A stretch of DNA of 64,000 nucleotides from Microthrixaceae bacterium (lineage in GTDB: Bacteria > Actinomycetota > Acidimicrobiia > Acidimicrobiales > Microtrichaceae), in contig JAMLGJ010000001.1 of assembly GCA_023958095.1 (NCBI GenBank), positions 147,180 through 211,179 of the forward strand, in the 5' to 3' direction. Shown here piece by piece: positions 9,060 to 17,928 of this stretch. The translations under genes were made by a program, and so were the position numbers. Position 1 is the stretch's first letter. The number at the start of each line of letters is the position of its first letter. Below the pieces are notes generated by a model. The model worked only from the letters and a program-made list of their open reading frames with translations, was not told the origin of the DNA and ran no database searches.

Positions 9060-10286
9060 ATGGACGGTGCACCACCCACCTGGACCCGTGAGGCGGTCCT
9101 CTCGGAGTTCTGCGGCTCCGCGGTCACCGCACGCGACTCCGAGGCGAACCTCCTGGACCTTCCCTGCTGGCTGGAGCCCCTGCGCAACGAACGCCAGCTG
9201 TCCAACTGGGAGGACCAGGCCGACGGCATCCACGAGGGGGACATGCCGGCGCTGGCACGCGTCTGGTGGGACGCGATCAACAAGCCCGGTCATGTGCAGT
9301 CCGCGACCCTGCGACGCCACGACGACGGGGGGTGGCACGAGATCAGGATCTCGGTGTTGGACCTCCGCCACCAGCCCGATGCCGCATGCGTGCTGGTCGC
9401 GGCTGCGGACCTGGGTCCCTGCGAACCGCCGACCCGGGTCTCCCAGCCGGTGCACACCGCGGGCGACGATGAGGCGATCGCCCGCTACGAGCGCCCGATC
9501 TGGCTCCTGCAGGAACTCGACCGGCTCGGGTGCGTCATCAACACCGAGGGAGACACCGCAGAGATCTTCGGCCGGAGCGCTGAGGAAGTGGTGGGCCGGT
9601 CGGTCATCGAGTTCCTGCATCCCGAGGACCATCCCGCGGCCCTGGAGATGTGGACCGGCCTGCTGGGGGATCCCGGCAGCAGCCGCACGATCCGCCAGCG
9701 CATACTGCGACCCGACGGTTCCTCGCGCTGGATCGAGTCGACGGTGCTGAACCGACTCGAGGGATCCGAGAGCGGAGTGATCCTGTCCATCTCCCACGAC
9801 ATCACCGAGCGGCGACGCGAGGAGCGCGTGCTGCGCCGACGTGCTTTCACGGACCCGCTCACGGGACTGCCCAACCGGCTCGCCGTCGACACCGCCCTGG
9901 CCCGGATGCTCGGCACCGGTGCCGCGACGGTCGCCTTCATCGACCTCGACGGCTTCAAGACGGTCAACGACGAACAGGGCCACCGGGTGGGTGACCGGGT
10001 TCTCGAGACCGTCGCGAGGAGGCTGTCCAACGCTGTTGAGGACGACGTCACCGTCGGCCGGTGGGGAGGCGACGAGTTCGTCGCCGTCGCCGCGGGGGAA
10101 CGCGAGGACGCACTCCGCTCGGCCATCGACACCGCCTTCGCCGATCCGGTGGTGCTCGGCGAGGTCGTCTGGCACCCCAGGTGCAGCTACGGGATCGCCC
10201 ACGGCGATGCCCGCTCCGAAGCCGACCAGCTGGTCGTGTCGGCCGACACCGCCATGTACGAGGCCAAGGAACTGCGAAGCACCTGA
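9060..10286 (+). CDS. diguanylate cyclase with PAS domain
   Basis: A 408-residue signalling protein. Residues about 1-125 are an unassigned sensor-like region, about 140-255 a PAS domain (ending in the PAC-type ISHDITERRR), and 258-400 a GGDEF domain. The active-site motif GGDEF is intact at 336-340 and FIDLDGFKTVND supplies the metal-binding aspartate. It should make cyclic di-GMP from two GTP. No RxxD inhibitory site is seen five residues before the motif, so product inhibition may be lacking. There is no EAL domain. The ATG at 9060 is preceded by TAGCCT at a leaderless distance. Confidence 0.9.
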   Translation: MDGAPPTWTREAVLSEFCGSAVTARDSEANLLDLPCWLEPLRNERQLSNWEDQADGIHEGDMPALARVWWDAINKPGHVQSATLRRHDDGGWHEIRISVLDLRHQPDAACVLVAAADLGPCEPPTRVSQPVHTAGDDEAIARYERPIWLLQELDRLGCVINTEGDTAEIFGRSAEEVVGRSVIEFLHPEDHPAALEMWTGLLGDPGSSRTIRQRILRPDGSSRWIESTVLNRLEGSESGVILSISHDITERRREERVLRRRAFTDPLTGLPNRLAVDTALARMLGTGAATVAFIDLDGFKTVNDEQGHRVGDRVLETVARRLSNAVEDDVTVGRWGGDEFVAVAAGEREDALRSAIDTAFADPVVLGEVVWHPRCSYGIAHGDARSEADQLVVSADTAMYEAKELRST

Positions 10287-10299
10287 CGCGACACCGCGC

Positions 10300-11655
10300 T
10301 CAGGCCACCCGCAGCCAGTCGTCGTCCTGGGGTCCCGCATCGGGAAGGGCCCTCATGTCCTCGGCGTCCACCAGCTCGAAGTCGGCGAGCACCATGCCCG
10401 GTGTGCCATCCGGCGGGGAGACGATCGAGCGCAGGTCTGCGGGGTCCCACTCCGGTGACATCTCCCCGATCAGGTGCATCGCCCCCTCCGAGAGGCTCTC
10501 CGCCGGACCCATGGAATCGACGATGATGGCGCCGTGGCGCTTCAGTGCCGCCACGATCGTGGTCGCCTGGGGGCACTGCTGGGCGTCACAGCCGAGTTCG
10601 AAGTCTCCACGCAGCCGCAGGCGCGCCCCCATCGGCACCGGTCCGGCACCCTCGGGGGCATCCGCGAAGGTGTCGGCTCCGCCGGTGCCGTCGGTGACCG
10701 TCGCCGGCCAGACGCTCCGGTCGGCCGAGACCAGGTTCTTGGGCAGCACCGCCGATACCGCGTGGTCGATCTCCCCGGCCTCCAGCACCTCCGCGACACG
10801 GATCAACCCGCCGAGTCCCGACAACCCCGAACCCCCGCGTGCGCTGGCGGGTTTCTCGGTGGTGCCGTCGCATCCGGGATCGAACACCGGGTTGGCGGGC
10901 ACCTCCGGACAGGGCCCCTCACCCCAGGTGCGCGACAGCCGCCGGTTGTTGCTGCGCAGGTCGAACATGCTCAGGCGGTTCGCCTCGAGGCGGCCCGAGG
11001 CGGCCATGAGCAACCCGTTGAACCCGATGAACTCGGCGCTGGTGCACTCATCGGTGTCGAGGATGTAGAGCCGGTTGTCGGTCGAGGGATCCAGGGACAT
11101 CTGCGACCACCGGAGCTGTCCCGGCGGTGGAGCCTGCAGCTCCATGGTGAACCATGGCACCCCGAGGGCCTCCAGCCCCGCGTCGTCGGCATCGGAGGAG
11201 CGGGCGTGGTTCAGGTTCCCCGGTGCGAGCCAGTTGGATGCCACCCGGAACGTGGCGGGACCACTGCCATCCGACGGCACGATGTTGAGGCCCTCCCCGC
11301 TGTCGGCTCCGAAAGCCGCCCGAACCGGTGCGCCGGCCCCGGCGACCATGCGCGCCGCCGGGTCGGAGGGGTCCGCCAACGCAACGGCGTCGCCCGCGAC
11401 CACGGAGTGCCAGACGTTGTCGCGCGGGAAGATGGTGCATCCGCCATCCCCCACCGTGGCGATGGTGTCGGGGATGTACCCGTCGGCATCGGCCGCCGGA
11501 TCGGGGATGGATGAACCCTGCCCCGTGGCGCCCCCGGGCAGCGGATCGCTGCTGCGGGACGGGTCCCGCCCACCCAGCACCACCACGGCGAGCGCACCGA
11601 CCGCCACTCCCGCCAGCACGGCGGCCGCGGTGACCCGCTTCAGCCGCGGATCCAA
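10300..11655 (-). CDS. membrane-anchored extracytoplasmic protein of unknown function
   Basis: A 451-residue protein with one N-terminal signal anchor (about 6-28) and no other membrane segment. The extracytoplasmic part contains FPRDNVWH, then PMGARLRLRGDFE and ALKRHGAIIVDSMG. These blocks recur in an uncharacterised family of secreted actinobacterial and acidobacterial proteins. Several cysteines suggest disulfides. The start is a TTG at 11655 inside the end of the dehalogenase gene (16-base overlap), so it is probably translationally coupled to it. Function is unknown. Confidence 0.7.
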   Translation of the reverse strand: MDPRLKRVTAAAVLAGVAVGALAVVVLGGRDPSRSSDPLPGGATGQGSSIPDPAADADGYIPDTIATVGDGGCTIFPRDNVWHSVVAGDAVALADPSDPAARMVAGAGAPVRAAFGADSGEGLNIVPSDGSGPATFRVASNWLAPGNLNHARSSDADDAGLEALGVPWFTMELQAPPPGQLRWSQMSLDPSTDNRLYILDTDECTSAEFIGFNGLLMAASGRLEANRLSMFDLRSNNRRLSRTWGEGPCPEVPANPVFDPGCDGTTEKPASARGGSGLSGLGGLIRVAEVLEAGEIDHAVSAVLPKNLVSADRSVWPATVTDGTGGADTFADAPEGAGPVPMGARLRLRGDFELGCDAQQCPQATTIVAALKRHGAIIVDSMGPAESLSEGAMHLIGEMSPEWDPADLRSIVSPPDGTPGMVLADFELVDAEDMRALPDAGPQDDDWLRVA

Positions 11656-12542
11656 CTCACCAGCAGTTCCGCCACCTCGGGACCCCTGTCCTCCTGGAGG
11701 AAGTGTCCCGCCCCTTCGATCGTGGTGTGGGGTTGGCCGTGCGTCCCGGGAATCCGCTCGTGGAACACACCGTCACCACCGCCGGTGATCGGATCGCTGT
11801 CGCTGAAGGCCACGAGGAAGGGACGGTCGAAGCGTTCGAGGGACTCCCAGGCGGCCACGTTGTCGGGCACCGCCGGGTCGTCGGGCTCGAGGGGCACCAG
11901 AGCGGGGAAGATGCGGGCCCCGGCCTTGTGGGCCTCGTCGGGGAAGGGGGCGTCGTAGGCGGCCACCTCCTGTTCGGTGAGCCCGTCCACGGTTCCGCCG
12001 GCGACGATCTGGCCCACCGGCAGCACCTCCGCGCTCTGGGAGAAGTCCCGCCAGGCCCGGAACGCCTCGGTGGCACCGTGGCCGACCGGCATCCCCGTGT
12101 TGGCCACGCACACCCGGGCGAACCGGTCGCCGTGCTCGGCCACCAGCCTCAGGCCGATGAGACCTCCCCAGTCCTGTCCGAAGAGGGTCACGGCCTGCAA
12201 CCCGAGACCGTCGAAGAGCGCCGAACGCATCCACTCCACGTGGCGGGCATAGGTGTAGTCACCGGTCTCGGTCGGTTTGTCGGAACGCCCGAAGCCGACC
12301 AGGTCGGGCGCCACGACCCTGAGGCCCGCCCCGGTGAGCACGGGGATCATCTTGCGGTACAGATAGGACCAACTCGGTTCCCCGTGCATCAACAACACGA
12401 CCTCGCCGTCCGCCGGGCCCTCGTCGAGGTGGTGCACGCGAAGTGTCCCACCCTCGCCGTCGGGAACCTCGAGGTAGTGGGGTTCGAAGTCGTATCCGGG
12501 AAGCGAGTCGAACCGGTCGTCCGGGGTGCGCAGGTACCGCAT
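11640..12542 (-). CDS. dhmA: haloalkane dehalogenase, HLD-I type
   Basis: A 300-residue alpha/beta hydrolase closely patterned on DhlA-type haloalkane dehalogenases. HGEPSWSYLYRKMIP is the oxyanion loop block. QDWGG gives nucleophile D124 with halide-binding W125. D250 (SDSDPI) and H280 (GAGHFLQE) complete the triad typical of subfamily I. A second halide-binding tryptophan is probably W164. The enzyme hydrolyses carbon-halogen bonds of haloalkanes to alcohols in the cytosol. The ATG at 12542 is 7 bases behind a TACGGT box (leaderless). An epoxide hydrolase is less likely because of the DW pair and acid position. Confidence 0.85.
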   Translation of the reverse strand: MRYLRTPDDRFDSLPGYDFEPHYLEVPDGEGGTLRVHHLDEGPADGEVVLLMHGEPSWSYLYRKMIPVLTGAGLRVVAPDLVGFGRSDKPTETGDYTYARHVEWMRSALFDGLGLQAVTLFGQDWGGLIGLRLVAEHGDRFARVCVANTGMPVGHGATEAFRAWRDFSQSAEVLPVGQIVAGGTVDGLTEQEVAAYDAPFPDEAHKAGARIFPALVPLEPDDPAVPDNVAAWESLERFDRPFLVAFSDSDPITGGGDGVFHERIPGTHGQPHTTIEGAGHFLQEDRGPEVAELLVSWIRG

Positions 12543-12602
12543 CCCCAGGACCGTACCGGCAGATCCCGCACGCCGCTTGTCGAGCACTGTAGGTTCTGGC
12601 CC
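12543..12602. promoter_or_regulatory. divergent pair of leaderless promoters
   Basis: A 60-base spacer between the dehalogenase and the HdeD-like gene. TACGGT on the minus strand (12555-12550) is 7 bases from the ATG at 12542. TAGGTT on the plus strand (12590-12595) is 7 bases from the ATG at 12603. No ribosome-binding site is visible on either side. Confidence 0.55.
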
Positions 12603-13166
12603 ATGAGCTACTCCTCGGAGCCGGTCGACGTCGAGGTGCGGGGGCCGAATCCGTGGCTGGCGATCGTGATCCTCGGCACGCTCACCGGCCTGTTGGGCAT
12701 CTGGCTCACCGTGAGTGCCATCGCGGGCACGAAGTTCTCCCTCGCATGGATCGCGTTCCTGTTGGCCCTGGGGCTGTTCCTCAACGGGCTGGCCGAGCTC
12801 TCATGGGCGCCCGACCGCCGTTCCCCGGCGATCGGCTACGTGCTCGGGGTGCTCTTCATCGTCGGCGGTGTGGTCGTGTTGATCCGCCCGGGTAGTGGGT
12901 TGCGCGCCCTCGCGGTGGTACTCGGCATCGTGCTGATCGCGGTGGGCCTGGCCCAGACCGCAGTCGCGTTCATGGGCCGCGACGAGCTGCGTCACTGGGC
13001 GTGGATCGCCGTGTTCGGGCTCCTGACCATTGCGATCGGTGTCGCCGCCATCGTCTGGCCGACCGCAACCGTCCGGGTGCTCGCGCTCCTGTTCGGAATC
13101 CGCCTGCTCGTCATCGCGCTGGGCACGATCGGCGTTGGAATGAACTTCAAGCAACTCGCCGCCTGA
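12603..13166 (+). CDS. HdeD-like (DUF308) membrane protein
   Basis: A 187-residue protein with six hydrophobic helices between residues 18 and 180, in the two-repeat arrangement of the HdeD/DUF308 family. The motif GVAAIVWPTATVRVLALLFG near the end corresponds to the conserved G-x-W-P repeat feature. In enterobacteria HdeD supports acid resistance at high cell density; in actinobacteria the role is not established. The start at 12603 follows TAGGTT by 7 bases. Confidence 0.85.
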   Translation: MSYSSEPVDVEVRGPNPWLAIVILGTLTGLLGIWLTVSAIAGTKFSLAWIAFLLALGLFLNGLAELSWAPDRRSPAIGYVLGVLFIVGGVVVLIRPGSGLRALAVVLGIVLIAVGLAQTAVAFMGRDELRHWAWIAVFGLLTIAIGVAAIVWPTATVRVLALLFGIRLLVIALGTIGVGMNFKQLAA

Positions 13167-13234
13167 GGGCCACGGGCAGCCCTGCCACGACCCAGTCAAC
13201 CAGGACCGCACCCACCGACCACCGAGAGGCACAA

Positions 13235-13900
13235 GTGTCAGACCTTCCACCCCTTCCGGGATCAGGCGACAACTCGCCGGACGACAACCCCACGACGCCA
13301 CGGCCCGGGGCCGCGCCACCGCCGCCTCCGGCCGGCACGCCACCACCGCCCGGGGGAACTCCCCCGCCTCCCGGAGCCGCCCCGCCACCCCCCGGGGGCA
13401 CTCCCCCGCCCCCCGGCGGGACTCCACCGCCGGCGGGCCCACCTCCCGGACAGTGGAACCAACCCGCTCCCGGAGCGGGCGCGCCTCCCCCCGGAGGGCC
13501 TCCCGCGGCCCAGTGGGGACAGGCCCCTGCCGCCCCACCACCCGGCACCCCCTACGGAGCTCCCGCAGCGCCCTCCCAGGGCACCAACGGCCTGGCAGTC
13601 GGCTCGCTGATCCTCGGAATCCTCAGCTTCTTCTGCGTGGGGCTGATCGCAGGTCCGATCGCCATCGTGCTCGGCTTCCTCGGACGCAAGAAGGCCAACG
13701 AGGAGATGGCCGGGAACGGCGCCGGCATGGCCCTGGCCGGCATCATCACCGGCGCACTCGGATTCGCGGTGTCACTGGTCTTCGTGCTGTTCACCTTCGT
13801 GTTCACCGAGAGCGTCGTCAACGAACTCGACGACATCAACTCGGATCCCAGCGACGGCATCTGCAACGAGGACCGGTACTGGCAGGACCCCGACTGCTGA
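13235..13900 (+). CDS. proline-rich DUF4190 membrane protein
   Basis: A 221-residue protein starting at a GTG behind GAGAGG. Residues about 15-115 are low-complexity Pro/Gly (PPPP and GTPPPP runs). Residues about 120-200 are a DUF4190 domain with two membrane helices. The first helix has GSLILGILSFFCVGLIAGP, and between the helices lies the typical FLGRKKANEEMAGNGAGMA loop. The C-terminus is acidic with two cysteines. Such proteins are tail-type membrane proteins of unknown role. The proline region could mediate protein-protein contacts (inference). Confidence 0.8.
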   Translation: MSDLPPLPGSGDNSPDDNPTTPRPGAAPPPPPAGTPPPPGGTPPPPGAAPPPPGGTPPPPGGTPPPAGPPPGQWNQPAPGAGAPPPGGPPAAQWGQAPAAPPPGTPYGAPAAPSQGTNGLAVGSLILGILSFFCVGLIAGPIAIVLGFLGRKKANEEMAGNGAGMALAGIITGALGFAVSLVFVLFTFVFTESVVNELDDINSDPSDGICNEDRYWQDPDC

Positions 13901-13914
13901 CCCCACTCGCTGCA

Positions 13915-13948
13915 CGGGGCGCCCGGACCTGACGGGACGGGCGCCCCG
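13915..13948. terminator. hairpin between convergent genes
   Basis: An 11-bp perfect stem (CGGGGCGCCCG at 13915-13925 with its complement at 13938-13948) and a 12-base loop lie between the 3' ends of the DUF4190 gene and the acetoacetate decarboxylase-like gene. There is no T tail, as is usual in this GC range. It can act in both directions. Confidence 0.5.
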
Positions 13949-13955
13949 GCAGGGT

Positions 13956-14684
13956 TCAGCCGAGTGGTTCGGGCCAGAAGAAGGTGCCGCTGAGGCCCTC
14001 TCCCCACATGGCGATGTCGGGGGTGCGCGGCAGGCCCATCGCCCGCAGTTCCTCGGAGACCGCAGCCGTTCCGAGTTCGAGTTCGACCTCCGCGGGATCC
14101 ACGATGCCCGGGGGAAGTTCGATCTCGAGTGGCAACAGCGTGGCCACACCGTCGATGTAGGAGTAGGTGGCGCTGCTCTCCATGTTCGGCTCTCCCGCCG
14201 GTTCAACCCGTGGGACTCGAAGGCTCAGCGCCGGCTCGCCGTCCATCGACAACTCGATGGACACGCTCTCGTCGCCGTAGTCGAACGAGATCTCCTCGAC
14301 GGTCTTGGGCAGTCCCAGAACCTCGTTGCCCGCACGACAGGTCATCTGCTGGTTGACCGGCATGCGCCACTGGAACGCCCCGACGGCGTCGGGCTTCGAC
14401 CGGGGGGCCACGAGGACGCCGAAGTTGACCTCGTCGTAGTCCCCCCATGGGTTCTCGATGTAGTCCACGAGAGCCATCACCAGCATCGCGGTGCCACCCA
14501 TGTCGGCAACCTCGAACGCCTCACCGGGGATGACCGCCGCGGCGGCATCCAGTGGGACCGACCAGGTGAGCGTCGCCGAGTTCATCCTCGGCACGACCAT
14601 CGGGAAGTCGATCGACACGCCGTCGATCTCGCCCCAGTGCCGGGTCGGTTCGCTGCGAGCCCGTGAGTCGGTTGCCTCTGTCAT
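13956..14684 (-). CDS. acetoacetate decarboxylase family protein
   Basis: A 242-residue protein of the ADC fold. The block CRAGNEVLGLPKTVEEISF contains the Glu and the Lys in GLPK expected at the active site. The N-terminal part contains the beta strands and VDYIENPWGDYDEVNFGV. Family members decarboxylate beta-keto acids or act as related lyases; the substrate is unknown. The ATG (14684) has a GGAGG 7 bases upstream and overlaps the stop of the propeller gene (ATGA), so the two are coupled. Confidence 0.75.
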   Translation of the reverse strand: MTEATDSRARSEPTRHWGEIDGVSIDFPMVVPRMNSATLTWSVPLDAAAAVIPGEAFEVADMGGTAMLVMALVDYIENPWGDYDEVNFGVLVAPRSKPDAVGAFQWRMPVNQQMTCRAGNEVLGLPKTVEEISFDYGDESVSIELSMDGEPALSLRVPRVEPAGEPNMESSATYSYIDGVATLLPLEIELPPGIVDPAEVELELGTAAVSEELRAMGLPRTPDIAMWGEGLSGTFFWPEPLG

Positions 14685-15886
14685 GCGTTTGCCTCCACGT
14701 CGTTCCATACATCGATGCTGCCCGAGTAGTTGGCCACCCAGATGCGGCCGGTCGACGCGTCGTAGCTGATCCCTATCGGATGGTGCCCGGCGGGCACGGT
14801 CTGCAGGATCGACATGTCAGAGGTTGCCAGCTTCGAGACGTCGTCGCTCGAGTAGTTCACCACGTACAGCGCCGTGCCGTCGGCCGAGATGTCCATCGAG
14901 CGCGGGTGGGTGCCGGTGGCGACCTTGGCCACGACCTCGCCGGAGTCGAGGTCCACCTTCGCGACCTTGCCCTCCTTGTTGAGGGTCACGTACAAGTACC
15001 TGCCCTCGGGGCCCATGACGAGGTGACGCGGACCGAGGCCCACACCCAGGGTGCGCACGACCTGGCCGGAGGCGATGTCGACGGCCACCACCTCGGAACC
15101 ACCCATGATCGCCACGTACGCCGTGGCGCCGTCCGGACTCAGCGCGATCCCGCGCGGGTAGCGGCCGATGGGGACCGTGTGTCGGACCTCTCCGGTCTCC
15201 ACGTCCGCGATCGTCATGTCGTAGGTGCACCAGTTGGTGGCCATCACCGTCGAGCCGTCGGGAGTGACGGCCACGTACTTGGGCACCGCCCCCGTGGGTA
15301 TCACCTGGTCCACCTGCCAGGTCTCGGTGCTGATCCGGTACAGGTAGCTGGGCGGGGTGCCGTCGGATGGGCTGCACTTGTCCGAACCCTCCCGGAACCC
15401 GGGCCCGTACATCGAGTAGTTGGAGACGTACACCGCTTCGCCGCCGGGCATGAAAGCGGCCTCGACGGGGGCACCGGAGTACTCGCCCTCCTTGTCGATC
15501 CCGAACTCCGACAGCGTCACCGAATCCGGAACGGTCGCGATGAGGTTGCCGTCCGCGTCGTAGGCGGTGACGGTGTGGCGATACATCATGTTCTGCGCCG
15601 TGACCACCCCGTCGTCGGAGGCCACCACCGACTTGGGGCTGATGTCCCCGGTGATGCGGGTCAGCTTCTCCATGGTGAGCGTGTCGGCCGGCGGGCGCGG
15701 TGGTGCGGTCGTCGTCGTGGTGGTCGCGGTCGTGCTGGTCGTGGTGGCGTCCACCTCGATCGAGGTCTCCGGGAGGTCACCGGCGACCGTCGAGCTGCTC
15801 GTGCCGGCACACGCCGCAGCGGTGAACAACAGGCTCGCGGTGGCGGCGAAGAGGACGCGCCCCGCGGGCGTGGACGACACGGTCAT
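14681..15886 (-). CDS. YncE-like beta-propeller lipoprotein
   Basis: A 401-residue exported protein. A hydrophobic signal runs to a candidate lipid-modified cysteine C26 (TAAAC, a weak lipobox). A Thr-rich linker (about 45-70) follows. The rest is a beta propeller with blade motifs such as AVTPDGSTVMATNW, ALSPDGATAYVA and DISADGTALYVVNY. Such YVTN-type repeat proteins are surface or periplasmic scaffolds. It is co-transcribed with the ADC-like gene, but a functional link is not evident. Confidence 0.8.
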   Translation of the reverse strand: MTVSSTPAGRVLFAATASLLFTAAACAGTSSSTVAGDLPETSIEVDATTTSTTATTTTTTAPPRPPADTLTMEKLTRITGDISPKSVVASDDGVVTAQNMMYRHTVTAYDADGNLIATVPDSVTLSEFGIDKEGEYSGAPVEAAFMPGGEAVYVSNYSMYGPGFREGSDKCSPSDGTPPSYLYRISTETWQVDQVIPTGAVPKYVAVTPDGSTVMATNWCTYDMTIADVETGEVRHTVPIGRYPRGIALSPDGATAYVAIMGGSEVVAVDIASGQVVRTLGVGLGPRHLVMGPEGRYLYVTLNKEGKVAKVDLDSGEVVAKVATGTHPRSMDISADGTALYVVNYSSDDVSKLATSDMSILQTVPAGHHPIGISYDASTGRIWVANYSGSIDVWNDVEANA

Positions 15887-15999
15887 CAACCAAGCGTGCC
15901 ACCCGGGAAACCCGCGAGCGAGTCGGAGCACCCGCGGGCACGCAGTCGTTCCCGGCCGGCAGGGAGCGGCACCGCATCCACGCCGGGACTCCAGCGGGC

Positions 16000-16012
16000 T
16001 ACGTTCGCGTCG
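16000..16012 (+). promoter_or_regulatory. leaderless promoter of the PH-domain pair
   Basis: TACGTT (16000-16005) is 7 bases from the GTG at 16013, and there is no Shine-Dalgarno sequence between them. Confidence 0.5.
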
Positions 16013-16516
16013 GTGAGCGACCCGAACAGAGACGCCGAGCCCTTCGAAGCACCCGGTGGCTCCTGGCAGCGTGTATCGCCGAAGCTCGCCACGGCGCGCC
16101 GGGTGTCGGTACTACCGGTACCCGTCGCGATGCTCGTCGCCTCCGTCGTGCTGTGGCTCACCAACCTGACCGCGGCGGCACTGGTGGTCGCGCCCGTCGG
16201 ACTCCTGCTGCTCGCGTGGTCCTGGTGGCTGGTCGGGCGCCAGGTGAGGGCGATCGGCTTCGCGGAGCGCCGGGACGACCTGCTGGTGGTCAGCGGCATC
16301 ATGTTCCGGCGTCTGGTCGTCGTGCCCTACGGACGCATGCAGCTGGTCGACCTGTCCGCCGGCCCGCTCGACCGCGCCCTGGGGCTGTCCACGGTGCAGC
16401 TGCACACCGCAGCCGCCACCACCGACGCATCGATTCCGGGGCTGCGCACCGCGGATGCCGCCCAGTTGAGGGACCGGCTGGCCGCCGCCGGCGAGCAACG
16501 CTCCGCGGGACTGTGA
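16013..16516 (+). CDS. bacterial PH domain membrane protein, short (YdbS-like)
   Basis: A 167-residue protein with two membrane helices (about 38-75) followed by one bPH_2 domain containing GIMFRRLVVVPYGRMQLVDLS. Such proteins come in pairs with a longer multi-PH partner, as here. The start is GTG 16013, and its stop overlaps the next start as GTGA. The cellular role of the pair is not established. Confidence 0.85.
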   Translation: MSDPNRDAEPFEAPGGSWQRVSPKLATARRVSVLPVPVAMLVASVVLWLTNLTAAALVVAPVGLLLLAWSWWLVGRQVRAIGFAERRDDLLVVSGIMFRRLVVVPYGRMQLVDLSAGPLDRALGLSTVQLHTAAATTDASIPGLRTADAAQLRDRLAAAGEQRSAGL

Positions 16517-17928
16517 ACGGGCAGCCTTCCGGTGCGCTGCAGGGCCCGGGAGCCACACCCACGGAGTCCGCGCCGCGTCACCTCCACCCGCTCACACCAC
16601 TGGCACACGCCGCCCAGGTGATCCCCGTCGCTCTGGCGGCGGTCGTCTTCGCGGGCGGCATCAGCTTCGCCACCCGGGTCTACATCGGGTTGGCCGTGGC
16701 GATCGGCCTGGCCTGCCTGGTCGCCGGCGCGACCTACCTGCAGTGGCAGCGCTTCACCTTCTTCTTCGACGACGCCGGGGACCTGCGGGTGGACTCGGGG
16801 ATCCTCCAGCGCAACCACAAGAAGCTCCAGCTGTCGCGTCTTCAGTCCGTCGAGGTGAACCAGCCGTTCTGGGCGCGCCTGTTCGGTCTCGCCGAGTTGA
16901 CCGTGGAAGTGGCGGGTGCCGGCGAGTCCAACGCGCAGCTGCGCTACCTCGGTGCAGGTGATGCGCACGAGCTCCGCAACGACCTGCTGGCACGAGCTGC
17001 GGGGATCGGCTCCACCACCGAGGCTGCACCGGAGACGGTCATCGCGACCGTGGGTCCGGGCGAGCTGCTCCTGGCGCTGCTCATCCGGGGTCAGACCCTC
17101 GGGCTGTTCGTGCTCACAGGGGCGTTGCTGACGGTCGCCTTCTCCACGGGTGGGGTGGGCGCCCTGGCGGTCGCCGCGGTCACCGGCGGCGTTCCGGTGT
17201 TCGCGGTGGTGGGCGAGTTCCTGCGCAGCTACGGCTTCACCGTGGCCCGCAGCCCTGACGGCCTTCGTGTGCGCCGTGGGCTCACCAGCACGGTGGCCAA
17301 CACGGTGCCCCCCGGTCGGGTGCACGCGGTGGGATTCGTGAGCGGTCCGGTGTGGCGCCACCTCGGCTGGGTGCGCGTGCTGGTCGACCTCGGCGGCACA
17401 CCCGGCTCGGGCGACGAACGGGCCCAGGGTTCGACGGTGCTGTTGCCGGTGTCCAGTTGGCCGGTCGCCCTGGAGGTGGTCCGCCACGTGCTGCCCGGGG
17501 TCGACATCGCGGCTCTGCACTTCGAGGGCACGGTGCCCGCGGCCCGGTACCGGGCCCCGTTGCAGTACCGACGCATCGGGGTCGCGATAACACCGCAGGT
17601 GCTGGCGGCACGGCGCGGTTGGCTCACCCAGTGGCTGTCGGTGGTTCCCCACGGGCGGGTCCAGTCCGCGCGGATCACCCGCGGCCCATGGCAACGCAAG
17701 CTGGCCCTTGCCGACCTGCACCTCGACACCGTGCCCGGTCCGGTCTCGGTACGGGTCCCGCACATGCCCGAAGCGCGGGTCCGTGCGGTCCTCGAGGCCG
17801 AACTGGACGTGGCCGCAACCGCCCGGGCCCGCGACGACGCGACCCGATGGATGACCCGCCGGCCAGATCCCCACGACACCGCCCCCATCGACGAGACTGG
17901 TGGGCGTGGAGGCGTGGACGGTAGCTGA
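16513..17928 (+). CDS. bacterial PH domain membrane protein, long (YdbT-like)
   Basis: A 471-residue protein with two pairs of membrane helices (about 35-75 and 180-230) and three bPH_2 domains. The first holds GILQRNHKKLQLSRLQSVEV, the second RRGLTSTVANTVPPGRVHAV, the third RRGWLTQWLSVVPHGRVQS. The repeated R-G-x-x-x-Q-x-V-x-x-x-R-V-Q pattern is the family mark. It overlaps the short PH gene by GTGA, so the two are made together. The 3' end overlaps the alcohol dehydrogenase gene. Confidence 0.85.
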   Translation: MNGQPSGALQGPGATPTESAPRHLHPLTPLAHAAQVIPVALAAVVFAGGISFATRVYIGLAVAIGLACLVAGATYLQWQRFTFFFDDAGDLRVDSGILQRNHKKLQLSRLQSVEVNQPFWARLFGLAELTVEVAGAGESNAQLRYLGAGDAHELRNDLLARAAGIGSTTEAAPETVIATVGPGELLLALLIRGQTLGLFVLTGALLTVAFSTGGVGALAVAAVTGGVPVFAVVGEFLRSYGFTVARSPDGLRVRRGLTSTVANTVPPGRVHAVGFVSGPVWRHLGWVRVLVDLGGTPGSGDERAQGSTVLLPVSSWPVALEVVRHVLPGVDIAALHFEGTVPAARYRAPLQYRRIGVAITPQVLAARRGWLTQWLSVVPHGRVQSARITRGPWQRKLALADLHLDTVPGPVSVRVPHMPEARVRAVLEAELDVAATARARDDATRWMTRRPDPHDTAPIDETGGRGGVDGS

